Shown here piece by piece: positions 48,574-56,977 of a stretch of 64,000 nucleotides of DNA. Source of the DNA: Marinobacter gudaonensis (lineage in GTDB: Bacteria; Pseudomonadota; Gammaproteobacteria; Pseudomonadales; Oleiphilaceae); the NCBI RefSeq assembly GCF_900115175.1, contig NZ_FOYV01000001.1:2728001-2792000 (forward strand), in the 5' to 3' direction. Within the stretch, counting starts at the first letter, position 1. Every line of letters begins with the position of its first letter. The notes below the pieces were generated by a model. That model did not search any database, had not been told where the DNA came from, and was given only the letters and a program-made list of their open reading frames with translations. Position numbers and translations under genes: made by a program.

Positions 48574-50808
48574 GTGATCCGATACCGATGTCGGCGTTGG
48601 TTCGCGCTGTTGTTGCTATTGCCGGGCCTGTGGCACTCGCTGTTGCTGGCCCAGGAATCCGTGCAGGCACCGGAACGTCCGAAGGTTGGCCTTGTTCTCA
48701 GCGGTGGTGGCGCCAAGGGTATGGCCCATGTCGGCGTACTCCGGGTACTGGAGGAGATGCGCATTCCGGTGGACCTGATTGTTGGTACCAGTGCCGGGTC
48801 AGCCGTCGGGGCTCTGTATGCCAGTGGTATGCCGATCAGCGACATCGAAAACCGGTTGATCGAGCTCGACTGGCTGTCGAGCTTCCGCGACGATCCCGGA
48901 CGGGTCTACAAGCCGGTCCGTCGCAAGCAGGATGACTGGCGCTTCCCGGTGGTCCCGGGCATTGGTGTGCGGGCCGACGGTTTGCACGTGGGCGGGGGGC
49001 TGATTGCCGGCCAGAACCTCGGTTTTATCCTCAATGAACTGACCCGCAGCGCCGCCCTGGTTGAGGATTTTGATCGCCTGCCCATTCCCTTCCGGGCCGT
49101 TGCCACGGACCTCGAGACCGGCGAGCAGGTGGTCATTGGCGACGGCAATCTGTCCGAGGCCATCCGTGCCAGCATGAGTATTCCCGGAGTCTACGCCCCG
49201 GCACAGCGAAACGGCAGGTTGCTGGTTGACGGGGGCGTTGCCAATAACCTGCCGGTCAGTGTGGCCCGTGAGCTGGGTGCAGACGTGATCATCGCCGTCG
49301 ATATCACTGACAGCCTGATGGAGACCGAGCAGCTGCGGGAGGCGTTCTCGGTGGTGGGCCAACTGACCACCATCATGACCCGCCGAAACACCGAACAGCA
49401 GTTGGCATTGCTCTCAGAACGGGACGTGCTGATCCGCCCGGATCTGGAGGGGTATACTTCCGCCGATTTCTACGATGCACCGATCCTGTTCGAGCTGGGC
49501 GCCTCCGCAGCGCGCGAGCACGGCGTCGAGCTGCGTCCGCTGGCGGTATCCAGGTCGCGCTGGCAAGCCTGGCGTGCAGCCATTCGAGGCGCCGACCCGG
49601 TGGCCGAACCCATCGCGCGTATCGATATAGAGGGCAGTAGCCGCCTGGCCCGGGATTTCCTGCGTGAACGCATTCGCCAGAAGACCGGAGAGCCGCTGGA
49701 CCGTTCCCAGCTGGAGGCCGACCTGAAGCGAATCTACGGGCTGGGCTACTACGAGATCGTGTCCTACTCCGTGGCGTGCTCCACGGCATCGGAGGGAGCT
49801 GTACTGGTCATCCGCGTACAGGAGAAAAGCTGGGGTCCCAACTACCTCTCGTTCGGGCTCAATTACGAAGACAACTTCGATGGTGAGACGCGCTTCAATA
49901 TTGCCTCTGCCCTGCGAATGACCGAGTTGAACCGGCTGGGGGGCGAATGGCAGACCGGTGTGCAACTGGGCACCGATCCCTGGGTTCGCAGTCAGTGGTA
50001 CCAGCCCCTGGACTACGGGTATGAACGCTTCATGGTTGTGGGCGGCACCTATTCCCGGGACACCTTCAGCCAGTTCGATGCCGCCGGCGTACGGGTGGCC
50101 GAGGTAGATGTGACCTTCCGCCAGGCGGATCTGGCCCTGGGCATGGAGCTTGGCGGTAACGCCGAGGTTCGCCTGTCCTACGCCCGCGGTTACGCGACGG
50201 TGGATGAGCAGATCGGCCAGGCGGTGGCACCGGAGGGCGCCATTCACCAGGGCGGTGTTTCATTGCAGCTGGTGCACGACTCCCTTGATGATACCTTCTA
50301 CCCCCGCGCCGGGGCCTTTGCCGGCATCCGTGGCCATCTGGAGCGCGAAGGGCTGGGATCCGAGCGGGAGTTTGATTCGCTGACAAGTCTTTTGCTGGGC
50401 ACCCACAGCTGGCGGGGCCTGACCCTCACCGGGTTGGCCTATGGCCGGGCAATAACCCGTGGTACGCCGGGTATCGAGAATGCAGTGCGCCTGGGTGGAT
50501 TCCGGCGACTGTCCGCCTATGCACCGGGGGAAATCACGGGCGATCATGCCCTGATGGCGGCGGTTTACGCCAGTCAGTCCTTTGGCGGTCCACTGGTGCC
50601 CTGGTTCGTCGGTGTCGGCCTGGAGGCGGGTAACGCCTGGCCTTCGCTGGGCGACGCCAGTTGGGACAGCTCGGTGAAATCCACCAGCGTGTACACCGGC
50701 GTCGATACGTTTCTGGGGCCGGTCCAGCTGGCCGCTGCCTACAACAACAAGGACAACTGGACGGCCTACCTCAATATCGGCTTTTCCTTTACCCAGCTCT
50801 TTTATTGA
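48574..50808 (+). CDS. plpD: Patatin-like type Vd autotransporter (PlpD-like)
   Basis: The 744-residue protein has an N-terminal signal segment (ALLLLLPGLWHSLLLAQ), then a patatin phospholipase domain (about 36-240) with the oxyanion loop GGGAKG, nucleophile Ser73 in GTSAGS and catalytic Asp219 in VDGGVANNLP. A POTRA domain follows (about 345-420, IDIEGSSRLARDFLRERIRQK), and then a beta-barrel that ends in FTQLFY with the C-terminal aromatic residue. This is the layout of P. aeruginosa PlpD (728 residues), a lipase held at or released from the outer membrane. Start: GTG at 48574 with GAGG upstream. The 3' end overlaps the convergent GntR gene by 20 bases. Confidence 0.88.
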   Translation: MIRYRCRRWFALLLLLPGLWHSLLLAQESVQAPERPKVGLVLSGGGAKGMAHVGVLRVLEEMRIPVDLIVGTSAGSAVGALYASGMPISDIENRLIELDWLSSFRDDPGRVYKPVRRKQDDWRFPVVPGIGVRADGLHVGGGLIAGQNLGFILNELTRSAALVEDFDRLPIPFRAVATDLETGEQVVIGDGNLSEAIRASMSIPGVYAPAQRNGRLLVDGGVANNLPVSVARELGADVIIAVDITDSLMETEQLREAFSVVGQLTTIMTRRNTEQQLALLSERDVLIRPDLEGYTSADFYDAPILFELGASAAREHGVELRPLAVSRSRWQAWRAAIRGADPVAEPIARIDIEGSSRLARDFLRERIRQKTGEPLDRSQLEADLKRIYGLGYYEIVSYSVACSTASEGAVLVIRVQEKSWGPNYLSFGLNYEDNFDGETRFNIASALRMTELNRLGGEWQTGVQLGTDPWVRSQWYQPLDYGYERFMVVGGTYSRDTFSQFDAAGVRVAEVDVTFRQADLALGMELGGNAEVRLSYARGYATVDEQIGQAVAPEGAIHQGGVSLQLVHDSLDDTFYPRAGAFAGIRGHLEREGLGSEREFDSLTSLLLGTHSWRGLTLTGLAYGRAITRGTPGIENAVRLGGFRRLSAYAPGEITGDHALMAAVYASQSFGGPLVPWFVGVGLEAGNAWPSLGDASWDSSVKSTSVYTGVDTFLGPVQLAAAYNNKDNWTAYLNIGFSFTQLFY

Positions 50809-51457
50809 TGGCGTCCAGCACCTGCTGGCATTGCTGCAGGGCAAACCGGTGAAGGATCCCGGCGAGGCGCTCCTCGTCCCGGTCGCGGATGGCACTGATG
50901 GACTGGCTCATGTGCAGCAGGTTGTCCTCCAGCACACGGTTGCCGCCTTCCTGAAAGGCAACAAACGCACAGCGCTTGGCGGATGGCCAGAGGTCATCAA
51001 TGGCCGCGACGATGAAGTAGTTGTCGGCGTAGGCCAGTGACGCCTGGGTGTATTCGATGCCCAGTTCCAGAAATGCCATCAGGTCGTTTCTCTGGAAGCA
51101 GGCCTGCATCCGGTCGTACAGGCTCTCCAGGCGCTCAATGTCCTCGGGCTGCTGGTTACGCACCAGCTTGCGGCCGGTGTGGGTAAGGTAGAGTTCGAGT
51201 GTTTCGTACAGGCTGCGAACGAAGAACTCATCCAGCGGCGTTACGAATGCGCCCTTGCGGGGCACGTTCCGCACGAGGTGCCGTTTCTCAAGCAACAGCA
51301 AACCTTCCCGTATGGAGCCGTGGCTGACGTCCATCTGCTTGGCCATGGCACCTTCATAGATCCGTTCACCGGATCTGAGCTGGCCAAAGGCGATGAGGTT
51401 CTCGATATGACGGGCGACCTGTTCGGTCAGGGTTTCTCTGGGCTTGAACGCGTTCAT
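50789..51457 (-). CDS. GntR-family transcriptional regulator (FCD type)
   Basis: This 222-residue regulator has an N-terminal winged helix (LTEQVARHIENLIAFGQLRSGERIYEGAMAKQMDVSHGSIREGLLLLEKRHLV) and a helical C-terminal ligand domain of the FCD type (LYETLELYLTHTGRKLV, FLELGIEYTQASLAYADNYFI). The effector is unknown. I chose the ATG at 51457, MNAFKPRETL; the open frame continues upstream without homology and the ribosome site is weak. It converges on plpD. It is about 70 bases after the cardiolipin synthase gene on the same strand. Confidence 0.8.
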   Translation of the reverse strand: MNAFKPRETLTEQVARHIENLIAFGQLRSGERIYEGAMAKQMDVSHGSIREGLLLLEKRHLVRNVPRKGAFVTPLDEFFVRSLYETLELYLTHTGRKLVRNQQPEDIERLESLYDRMQACFQRNDLMAFLELGIEYTQASLAYADNYFIVAAIDDLWPSAKRCAFVAFQEGGNRVLEDNLLHMSQSISAIRDRDEERLAGILHRFALQQCQQVLDAINKRAG

Positions 51458-51530
51458 GTAATGATCTGTCGCTACCGGATACTGACAATTCGGAGAGGGC
51501 ATAGTCGCACATCGGCCATGCCGGGGCCAG

Positions 51531-52961
51531 TCAGAGCAATGGTGCCAGCAGTCGAACGGCCCGGATGCCCAGGCGGAACAGGATCGAGCGCTCGCGGTAG
51601 TCACTCTCAGTCATTCGTCGCGAGCTTTCCAGGTCCAGTTCGAGCATGGACTCCACGCTGTCGATAAAGTGCCGGGCGGTGGTGATGGCGCTGATCTCGA
51701 AATTCAGCCGCATGGACCGGTTATCCAGATTCGCGGTGCCTACCGCCGCGTACCGGTCGTCCACCAGAATGACCTTCTGATGCATGAATCCTGGCTGGTA
51801 GCGGTAGATGCCGATGCCGGTCTGGCAGGCCTGGACCAGATAGGAATAGGCGGCCAGGCCGATCAGGCGACTGTCGGACTTTTCCGGGATCAGTATGCGC
51901 ACATCCACACCCCGGAGAGCCGCCAGCTGCAGCGCGTTCATGATCTGGAAATCGGGCACAAAATAGGGCGAGGCAATCCACAGTCGCTGGCGGGCGTTAT
52001 TGATGCAGTTCAGGAAGAACAGGGTGCAGGTTTCCCAGGTGTCCGCCGGCCCCGTCGGCAAAATCAGCACCTCGTCGTTCCCGGGCTGGTTGTCCCGCGG
52101 TGCCCAGTCGAGCCTGGGGAATTCGTTGCTGGCCCAGTTCCAGTCCTCCAGCCAGGCCAGTTGCAGCCCCGTGACCGCCGGCCCTTCAATCCGGCAGTGG
52201 GTGTCGCGCCAGGGTTCCTGGTCCATGGCGGTGCCCAGGTATTCGTCCCCAAGGTTGATGCCACCCACAAAGCCGATCTGGCCGTCACACACCAGCAGCT
52301 TCCGGTGGTTGCGAAAGTTGATCTGGAAGCGCCGCCGGCGCACATTGCCATCGCCGAACGACGCCACCCGTGCGCCGGCCGCCGCCAGCTGTTTCAGGTA
52401 CTTTCTCGGAAGGAAGACGCTCCCGATGTCGTCGTACAGAAACCAGACCTCCACGCCCTGGGCAAGCTTGCGCTCAAGGATCGACTTGATCCGGCGCCCA
52501 ACCCGGTCCGAGCGCACGATGTAAAACTCCAGCAGGATGTAGCGGGTGGCGTCCTCCATGGCCTCGAACAGAGCTTCAAAGGTGGCCTCGCCATCGCGCA
52601 ACAGGGTGCAGCGATTGCCATCGGTAAAGGGCTGGCGGCCCAGCCGGCAGAGAACCTGGAGCTCATCGGTGAAACGGTCGGCAGCCGGCGGAGCAATTGA
52701 TGTGGTTTGCTGCTCGAACCGGTTCAGCAGGCTGGTGAGCGACTCGTCGCCCAGCCGCCGGGCGCGGACATAACCGCCAAAGCGGTGGCGCCCGAATAGC
52801 ACGAACATGGGGACCGCCACATAGGGAAGGCCCACCAGGGCGATGATCCAGGCGATGGCACCCTGGGTGGTCCGGTAGCTCAGCAGGATGCGATAAATGC
52901 AGGCCAATGCCCCCAGGTAGATCAGACCAACGGCAACGGCGAGCAGGAACGAATCGGGCAT
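51531..52961 (-). CDS. cls: Cardiolipin synthase
   Basis: This inner-membrane enzyme condenses two phosphatidylglycerols into cardiolipin and glycerol. It has two N-terminal membrane segments (about 5-60) and two phospholipase D domains with HKD motifs: NHRKLLVCDG near 220 and FMHQKVILVDDRYAAVGTANLDNRS near 393. The length of 476 matches ClsA (486). The start overlaps the stop of the AraC gene by one base (TGATG), so the regulator and this gene are transcribed together. I did not see a second cardiolipin synthase in the window. Confidence 0.92.
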   Translation of the reverse strand: MPDSFLLAVAVGLIYLGALACIYRILLSYRTTQGAIAWIIALVGLPYVAVPMFVLFGRHRFGGYVRARRLGDESLTSLLNRFEQQTTSIAPPAADRFTDELQVLCRLGRQPFTDGNRCTLLRDGEATFEALFEAMEDATRYILLEFYIVRSDRVGRRIKSILERKLAQGVEVWFLYDDIGSVFLPRKYLKQLAAAGARVASFGDGNVRRRRFQINFRNHRKLLVCDGQIGFVGGINLGDEYLGTAMDQEPWRDTHCRIEGPAVTGLQLAWLEDWNWASNEFPRLDWAPRDNQPGNDEVLILPTGPADTWETCTLFFLNCINNARQRLWIASPYFVPDFQIMNALQLAALRGVDVRILIPEKSDSRLIGLAAYSYLVQACQTGIGIYRYQPGFMHQKVILVDDRYAAVGTANLDNRSMRLNFEISAITTARHFIDSVESMLELDLESSRRMTESDYRERSILFRLGIRAVRLLAPLL

Positions 52962-54034
52962 CAGCGGTCCCCGACGACGGTCTGCGGCTCGTTACCGGTA
53001 TTGCCCAGGCTGCGAGCCCGGTATTCGGCAGGAGCGACCCCCGTCCATCGTTTGAAGGCGCGGCTGAAGGCACTCAGTTCCGAAAAGCCGAGCAGGAAGG
53101 CAATCTCACCGAGGGAATAGTGGTCGGCGGCTACATAGCGGAGTGCCTTGTCCTGACGCACCTGCTCTACCAGCCCCTGGAAACTCAGGCCCTCCTTTTT
53201 CAGTTTCCGGTACAGGGTCTGGCGGCTCATGTGGCACTGCCGGGCGAGGCTGTCGGCATCGATGCGTTCGGTGGCCATTTGCCGTGAAATCAGTCGTCGG
53301 ATCTTGCGCCCGAAGGAACGTCGGGTCTGCAGCCGTGCCAGCAGCGAATTGACCTGTTTGAGCACGGCGGAATAGACGTAGGGGTTGCGTCGTGGAATCG
53401 GGTGTCCCAGGTGCCGACTGCTGAAGGCAAGCCGGGTAAGGCCGTTGTTGAAGGTTACCGGCCCGCCCAGGAGTTTTTCGTATTCGGCGGCGTAGGATGG
53501 TCTGGCATGGGCAATTTCCACCCATTCGGCACGGATGCCGGGATGAATAAAGTGCCGGGTGCGCGTGATGGCGGCCGCCAGCGTGCGGTCCATGTCCTGA
53601 CGGCAGTAGTGGTTCGGGGAATCCGGCTGCCAGCACAGGATGGCCTGGTCTGCAGTCTGTTCGAAACTCAGGAACACCGACTCGTTAATCAGTCGATGCA
53701 GGCGGACGTACTGGGTAACCGCTTCGCCCAGGGTATCGCAGTTGAAAAATACGTGCCCCACCAGCCCCATCCTCTCCGGGTCCACCACCTGCCCGGCATG
53801 AAGACCGACACCCGGATCGCCGGTCACCTGCTCGGCATGGGTCCAGAGTCGGTAATGGGCTTCGGCCGGAACCCGGCGATCGGGATCTGAAAGATCGGAG
53901 AGGCCGAGGCCGGTGACCTGTTCTACCCTGGATGGATGTAACACACCCTGCTGTTCCAGATAGTGCACCAGCGCGAGCGTGCTGGAGGCCGCCACCATGG
54001 GAGAGTCAGGAGTGTCCACTTGTGCTGTTATCAC
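52961..54034 (-). CDS. AraC-family transcriptional regulator
   Basis: This 357-residue regulator has an N-terminal ligand domain of the arabinose-binding-like type found in OruR and similar proteins (about 20-210, VPAEAHYRLWTHAEQVTGDPGVGLHAG) and a C-terminal double helix-turn-helix (about 255-340, DADSLARQCHMSRQTLYRKLKKEG, GEIAFLLGFSELSAFSRAFKRWTG). I prefer the GTG at 54034 with AGGA eight bases upstream; a longer open frame to 54109 has no ribosome site. Direct repeats at 54096-54115 lie just upstream. Cotranscription with cls suggests control of membrane lipids, but this is inference. Confidence 0.85.
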   Translation of the reverse strand: MITAQVDTPDSPMVAASSTLALVHYLEQQGVLHPSRVEQVTGLGLSDLSDPDRRVPAEAHYRLWTHAEQVTGDPGVGLHAGQVVDPERMGLVGHVFFNCDTLGEAVTQYVRLHRLINESVFLSFEQTADQAILCWQPDSPNHYCRQDMDRTLAAAITRTRHFIHPGIRAEWVEIAHARPSYAAEYEKLLGGPVTFNNGLTRLAFSSRHLGHPIPRRNPYVYSAVLKQVNSLLARLQTRRSFGRKIRRLISRQMATERIDADSLARQCHMSRQTLYRKLKKEGLSFQGLVEQVRQDKALRYVAADHYSLGEIAFLLGFSELSAFSRAFKRWTGVAPAEYRARSLGNTGNEPQTVVGDR

Positions 54035-54095
54035 CTTGTCGGGTCCTATGATTAACGACCTGTCATGGAGGCTGATACAAAATGTCAAGCCGCTG

Positions 54096-54115
54096 CAACG
54101 GTCTGTCAACGGTCT
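54096..54115. promoter_or_regulatory. Direct repeats CAACGGTCT, 11-bp period
   Basis: CAACGGTCT occurs at 54096-54104 and again at 54107-54115, one helical turn apart, between the AraC gene and the small ORF. AraC-family proteins commonly bind such tandem half-sites. Self-regulation is a guess. Confidence 0.4.
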
Positions 54116-54187
54116 CCACCTGCTCTAACGATAGCATTAGGGTAACAGGTTGAAGCAATGGACAGGCATTCAGGAGGTGTTTGTTTT

Positions 54188-54286
54188 ATGGAAATGGAAC
54201 AGGAAATCTTTGTACCGCATACCGAGCTTGAGCGCAGAAACGTGCTTGAACTTGCAGAGTATCTGAACAGCATCTTCTACTGCTGA
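54188..54286 (+). CDS. Small ORF (32 codons) with strong ribosome site and terminator
   Basis: The frame from the ATG at 54188 encodes 32 residues, starting MEMEQEIFVPHTELERRN and ending YLNSIFYC. An AGGAGGTG Shine-Dalgarno sequence at 54171-54178 is well placed, and a strong terminator begins 30 bases after the stop. An in-frame ATG at 54158 would give 42 residues but has no good ribosome site. The peptide is acidic with a Leu-rich amphipathic helix and a C-terminal Cys. I do not recognise it. Expression is plausible but not certain. Confidence 0.5.
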   Translation: MEMEQEIFVPHTELERRNVLELAEYLNSIFYC

Positions 54287-54315
54287 TCCTCAGACGAAAC
54301 GTCTATGACCTTCAT

Positions 54316-54338
54316 GCCGGGCTATGCCCGGCTTTTTT
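54316..54338 (+). terminator. Rho-independent terminator after the small ORF
   Basis: GCCGGGC, loop TAT, GCCCGGC and six T residues make a compact, strong hairpin. It ends the small-ORF transcript before the esterase gene. Confidence 0.88.
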
Positions 54339-54454
54339 GTCTCAAGCGGTCTTATCTTCACCCCCGTTCCGTTCCCCACCGATCTTGCCCGCAAGCACAG
54401 AGGTGGTAATGTATCCAGTCTCTTATTCCAGACCAATACCGGAGACTCTCCCCC

Positions 54455-55252
54455 ATGAGCGTTGCTCTCAATCATCGCATCACCGGCGAAGGCCCACCCC
54501 TGATCCTGCTGCACGGTCTGTTCGGGTCGTTGGACAACCTCGGAGGTATTGCCCGCCGTCTTGAAGACCAGTGGCAGATCCATGCCCTGGATGAGCGGAA
54601 TCACGGCGCATCACCCCACACCGACACCATGGATTACCCGGCCATGGCAGACGATGTGATTGCCTATATGGATGCGCAGGGGCTTCAAAAGGCCAGTTTT
54701 CTTGGCCACTCCATGGGCGGAAAGGTGGCTATGCAAGTGGCCCTGATGGCGCCACAGAGAGTGGAAAAACTGATTGTCGCGGACATTGCCCCGGTGGACT
54801 ACCACGCTCGGCACGACGCCATCATCGAGGGGTTGACCGGGATTCACCTGGCGGATGTCCGTTCCCGCCAGGACGCCGACCGCCTGCTCTCTGACTTCGT
54901 GGAGACGCCCGGCGTGCGGCAGTTTCTCCTGAAAAATCTGGAGCGCATCCCGGCGGATGAGCAGAAAGCGGGCGGTCCGGTTTTCCGTTGGCGCCTGAAC
55001 CTGTCAGTGATTGATGCCTGCTATGGCAAGCTGACCCGGGCGCCGGAAGGAGAGGGCTCGTTCGAGGGGCCAGTCCTGTTTCTCAAAGGGGCCGATTCCG
55101 CCTACATCCAGGAGAAACATCGGGAGCGTATTGAGCAGCTGTTTCCCGCCGCCACACTCAGAATCATTCAGGATACCGGCCACTGGCTGCACGCCGAGAA
55201 AGCCGATACCTTTGCCGCGCTGTGCCGCCGTTTTCTGAGTTCCGGGCAGTGA
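54455..55252 (+). CDS. Alpha/beta hydrolase, YbfF-like esterase
   Basis: The 265-residue cytoplasmic enzyme has the alpha/beta hydrolase pattern: LILLHGLFGSLDNLG near the N-terminus, the nucleophile elbow GHSMGG, FLKGADSAYI in the acid region and the catalytic His in DTGHWLHAEKAD. It is close in length and sequence pattern to E. coli YbfF, an esterase acting on acyl-CoA or short esters. The exact substrate here is unknown. GGAG lies about eight bases before the ATG. Confidence 0.88.
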   Translation: MSVALNHRITGEGPPLILLHGLFGSLDNLGGIARRLEDQWQIHALDERNHGASPHTDTMDYPAMADDVIAYMDAQGLQKASFLGHSMGGKVAMQVALMAPQRVEKLIVADIAPVDYHARHDAIIEGLTGIHLADVRSRQDADRLLSDFVETPGVRQFLLKNLERIPADEQKAGGPVFRWRLNLSVIDACYGKLTRAPEGEGSFEGPVLFLKGADSAYIQEKHRERIEQLFPAATLRIIQDTGHWLHAEKADTFAALCRRFLSSGQ

Positions 55253-55352
55253 CCGGTTTCGCCGACCGGTTTCCCTGTCGCACAGACTGTCTGTTAAGGT
55301 TGTTTTGTCGCGAATAACCAGAAAAACGGGCAAAAGAGGGCGGAAATAGCGT

Positions 55353-56438
55353 ATGAAATGGCTGATGCTGGGAGTGCTGGTCATTTTCCTGCTGTTGGGT
55401 GGGTTTCTCCTGACGCCGTCACCGGTCGACAGTAAGGCCTGGAACCCACCGCCGCCTCCCGGGCTTGACGGGGCCCTGGCGCCCAACACTCTCCTGCAAC
55501 AGGCCGACCTGCTGGCGCTCGGCAAGGTCTATGGGCCGGAAGATACCACTGTCAGTGAAGACGGAGTGCTTTACACCGGCACCCAGGACGGCTACATCGT
55601 GCGCGTGTTTCCCGACGGCCGGGTGGAGAAGTGGATAGACACCGGCGGTCGACCACTGGGGATGGTGTTCGATCGTGCCGGCAATCTGATTGTTGCTGAT
55701 GCCTGGCTGGGCTTGCTGTCGGTGAGTCCCCAGGGAAACGTCACCATCCTGAGCCGTGAGGCGGAGGGAACGCCCTTCCGGTTTACCGATGACGTCGACA
55801 TCGCGGACGACGGCACCATCTATTTCACCGATGCCAGTTCCAGGTTCCGGCAACCGGACTACCGGCTTGATCTATTGGAAACGCGACCCCACGGGCGCCT
55901 GCTGCGCTACTCGCCGAAAACCGGCAAGACCGAAGTGGTACTGCGCAATCTTTACTTTGCCAACGGTGTGGCGCTGTCACCGGATTCCGACGCCGTATTG
56001 GTTAACGAGACCTGGAAATATCGTATTCTGAGGCACTGGATCAAAGGGCCCAGGGCGGGGCAGACGGAAGTGTTTGCCGACAACCTGCCGGGCTTTCCAG
56101 ACAACCTGGCCCTGGACGCGCGCGGCCGTTACTGGGTGGCTTTCCCGACTCTCCGCAACGCCACCATTGATACACTACACCCTCTGCCATGGCTGAAAGA
56201 ACTGGTGGCCAAGCTCCCCGACAGCCTCAAGCCCGTACCCCAGGAATACGGACTGGTGCTGGCGTTTGACCGGGACGGGCAGGTGCTGACGAGTCTCCAT
56301 GACCCCAGTGGCCAACATCTTCAGGAGATCACCTCGGTTAACCCTCACGGTGACTACCTATACTTTGGTTCACTTCACAACGACCGGATTGGCCGGATAC
56401 CTTTTTCAGCCATCAGTGGCCTTGGAGACCAACCGTAA
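55353..56438 (+). CDS. Strictosidine synthase-like/SMP-30-type beta-propeller protein
   Basis: This 361-residue protein has an N-terminal hydrophobic anchor (MLGVLVIFLLLGGFLLTP) and a six-bladed propeller of the strictosidine-synthase-like or APMAP group. Conserved segments are PEDTTVSEDGVLYTGTQDG, GRPLGMVFDRAGNLIVADAWLGL, FTDASSRFRQPDYRLDLLE, GRLLRYSPKTGKTE, LYFANGVALSPD and VNETWKYRILRHWIKG. Some members hydrolyse lactones or esters. The function is not established here. The stop overlaps the next ATG by one base (TAATG), so the thioesterase gene is coupled. Confidence 0.82.
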   Translation: MKWLMLGVLVIFLLLGGFLLTPSPVDSKAWNPPPPPGLDGALAPNTLLQQADLLALGKVYGPEDTTVSEDGVLYTGTQDGYIVRVFPDGRVEKWIDTGGRPLGMVFDRAGNLIVADAWLGLLSVSPQGNVTILSREAEGTPFRFTDDVDIADDGTIYFTDASSRFRQPDYRLDLLETRPHGRLLRYSPKTGKTEVVLRNLYFANGVALSPDSDAVLVNETWKYRILRHWIKGPRAGQTEVFADNLPGFPDNLALDARGRYWVAFPTLRNATIDTLHPLPWLKELVAKLPDSLKPVPQEYGLVLAFDRDGQVLTSLHDPSGQHLQEITSVNPHGDYLYFGSLHNDRIGRIPFSAISGLGDQP

Positions 56439-56899
56439 TGCCTGCATCCGACATTGCCTGGGACCTGCCGGGTCCTTTCACCATGGACATTACCGTACGG
56501 GCGGAGGACACCGATCGTCTGGGCCATGCCAACAACGTGGTGTACGTGCGTTGGCTGGAGGAGGTCAGCTGGGCTCATATCGAGAGTCTGGGCATGACCT
56601 GGGCGCTGCACGAGGAAACCGGCAAGGCCATGGCGATTACCCGTACCGAGATTGATTATCTGTCGGCGGCCAACGCCGGCGACGAACTGGTGCTGGGTAC
56701 CTGGCTGACCGACTTTGACGGCCGGTTCCGCTCCTCCCGCCAGTTCCAGCTGGTGCGGCCGGCCGATGGCCGGGTGCTGGTGCGGGCCGTTTCCACGCAC
56801 GCTTGCGTCGACCTGAAGACACAGAGACCGTCCCGCGCGCCGGCAGAGTTTGCCGCCATTCTGGGTGGCGCCGTGGTGCCCGGTGGGCATGGGCTTTAG
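56438..56899 (+). CDS. Acyl-CoA thioesterase (4HBT hot-dog family)
   Basis: This 153-residue hot-dog fold protein has the 4-hydroxybenzoyl-CoA thioesterase pattern with the catalytic Asp region RAEDTDRLGHANNVVYVRWLEEV and ITRTEIDYLSAANAGDEL. It probably hydrolyses an acyl-CoA; the chain is not known. It is translationally coupled to the upstream propeller gene. Confidence 0.85.
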   Translation: MPASDIAWDLPGPFTMDITVRAEDTDRLGHANNVVYVRWLEEVSWAHIESLGMTWALHEETGKAMAITRTEIDYLSAANAGDELVLGTWLTDFDGRFRSSRQFQLVRPADGRVLVRAVSTHACVDLKTQRPSRAPAEFAAILGGAVVPGGHGL

Positions 56900-56977
56900 G
56901 CTTTCGTGCCCGTTTGTGCTTTACTTCAACTAGCTTTCCGCTGACCAATCCCGTAAACCCGCTGTCCGGAGATCCCG

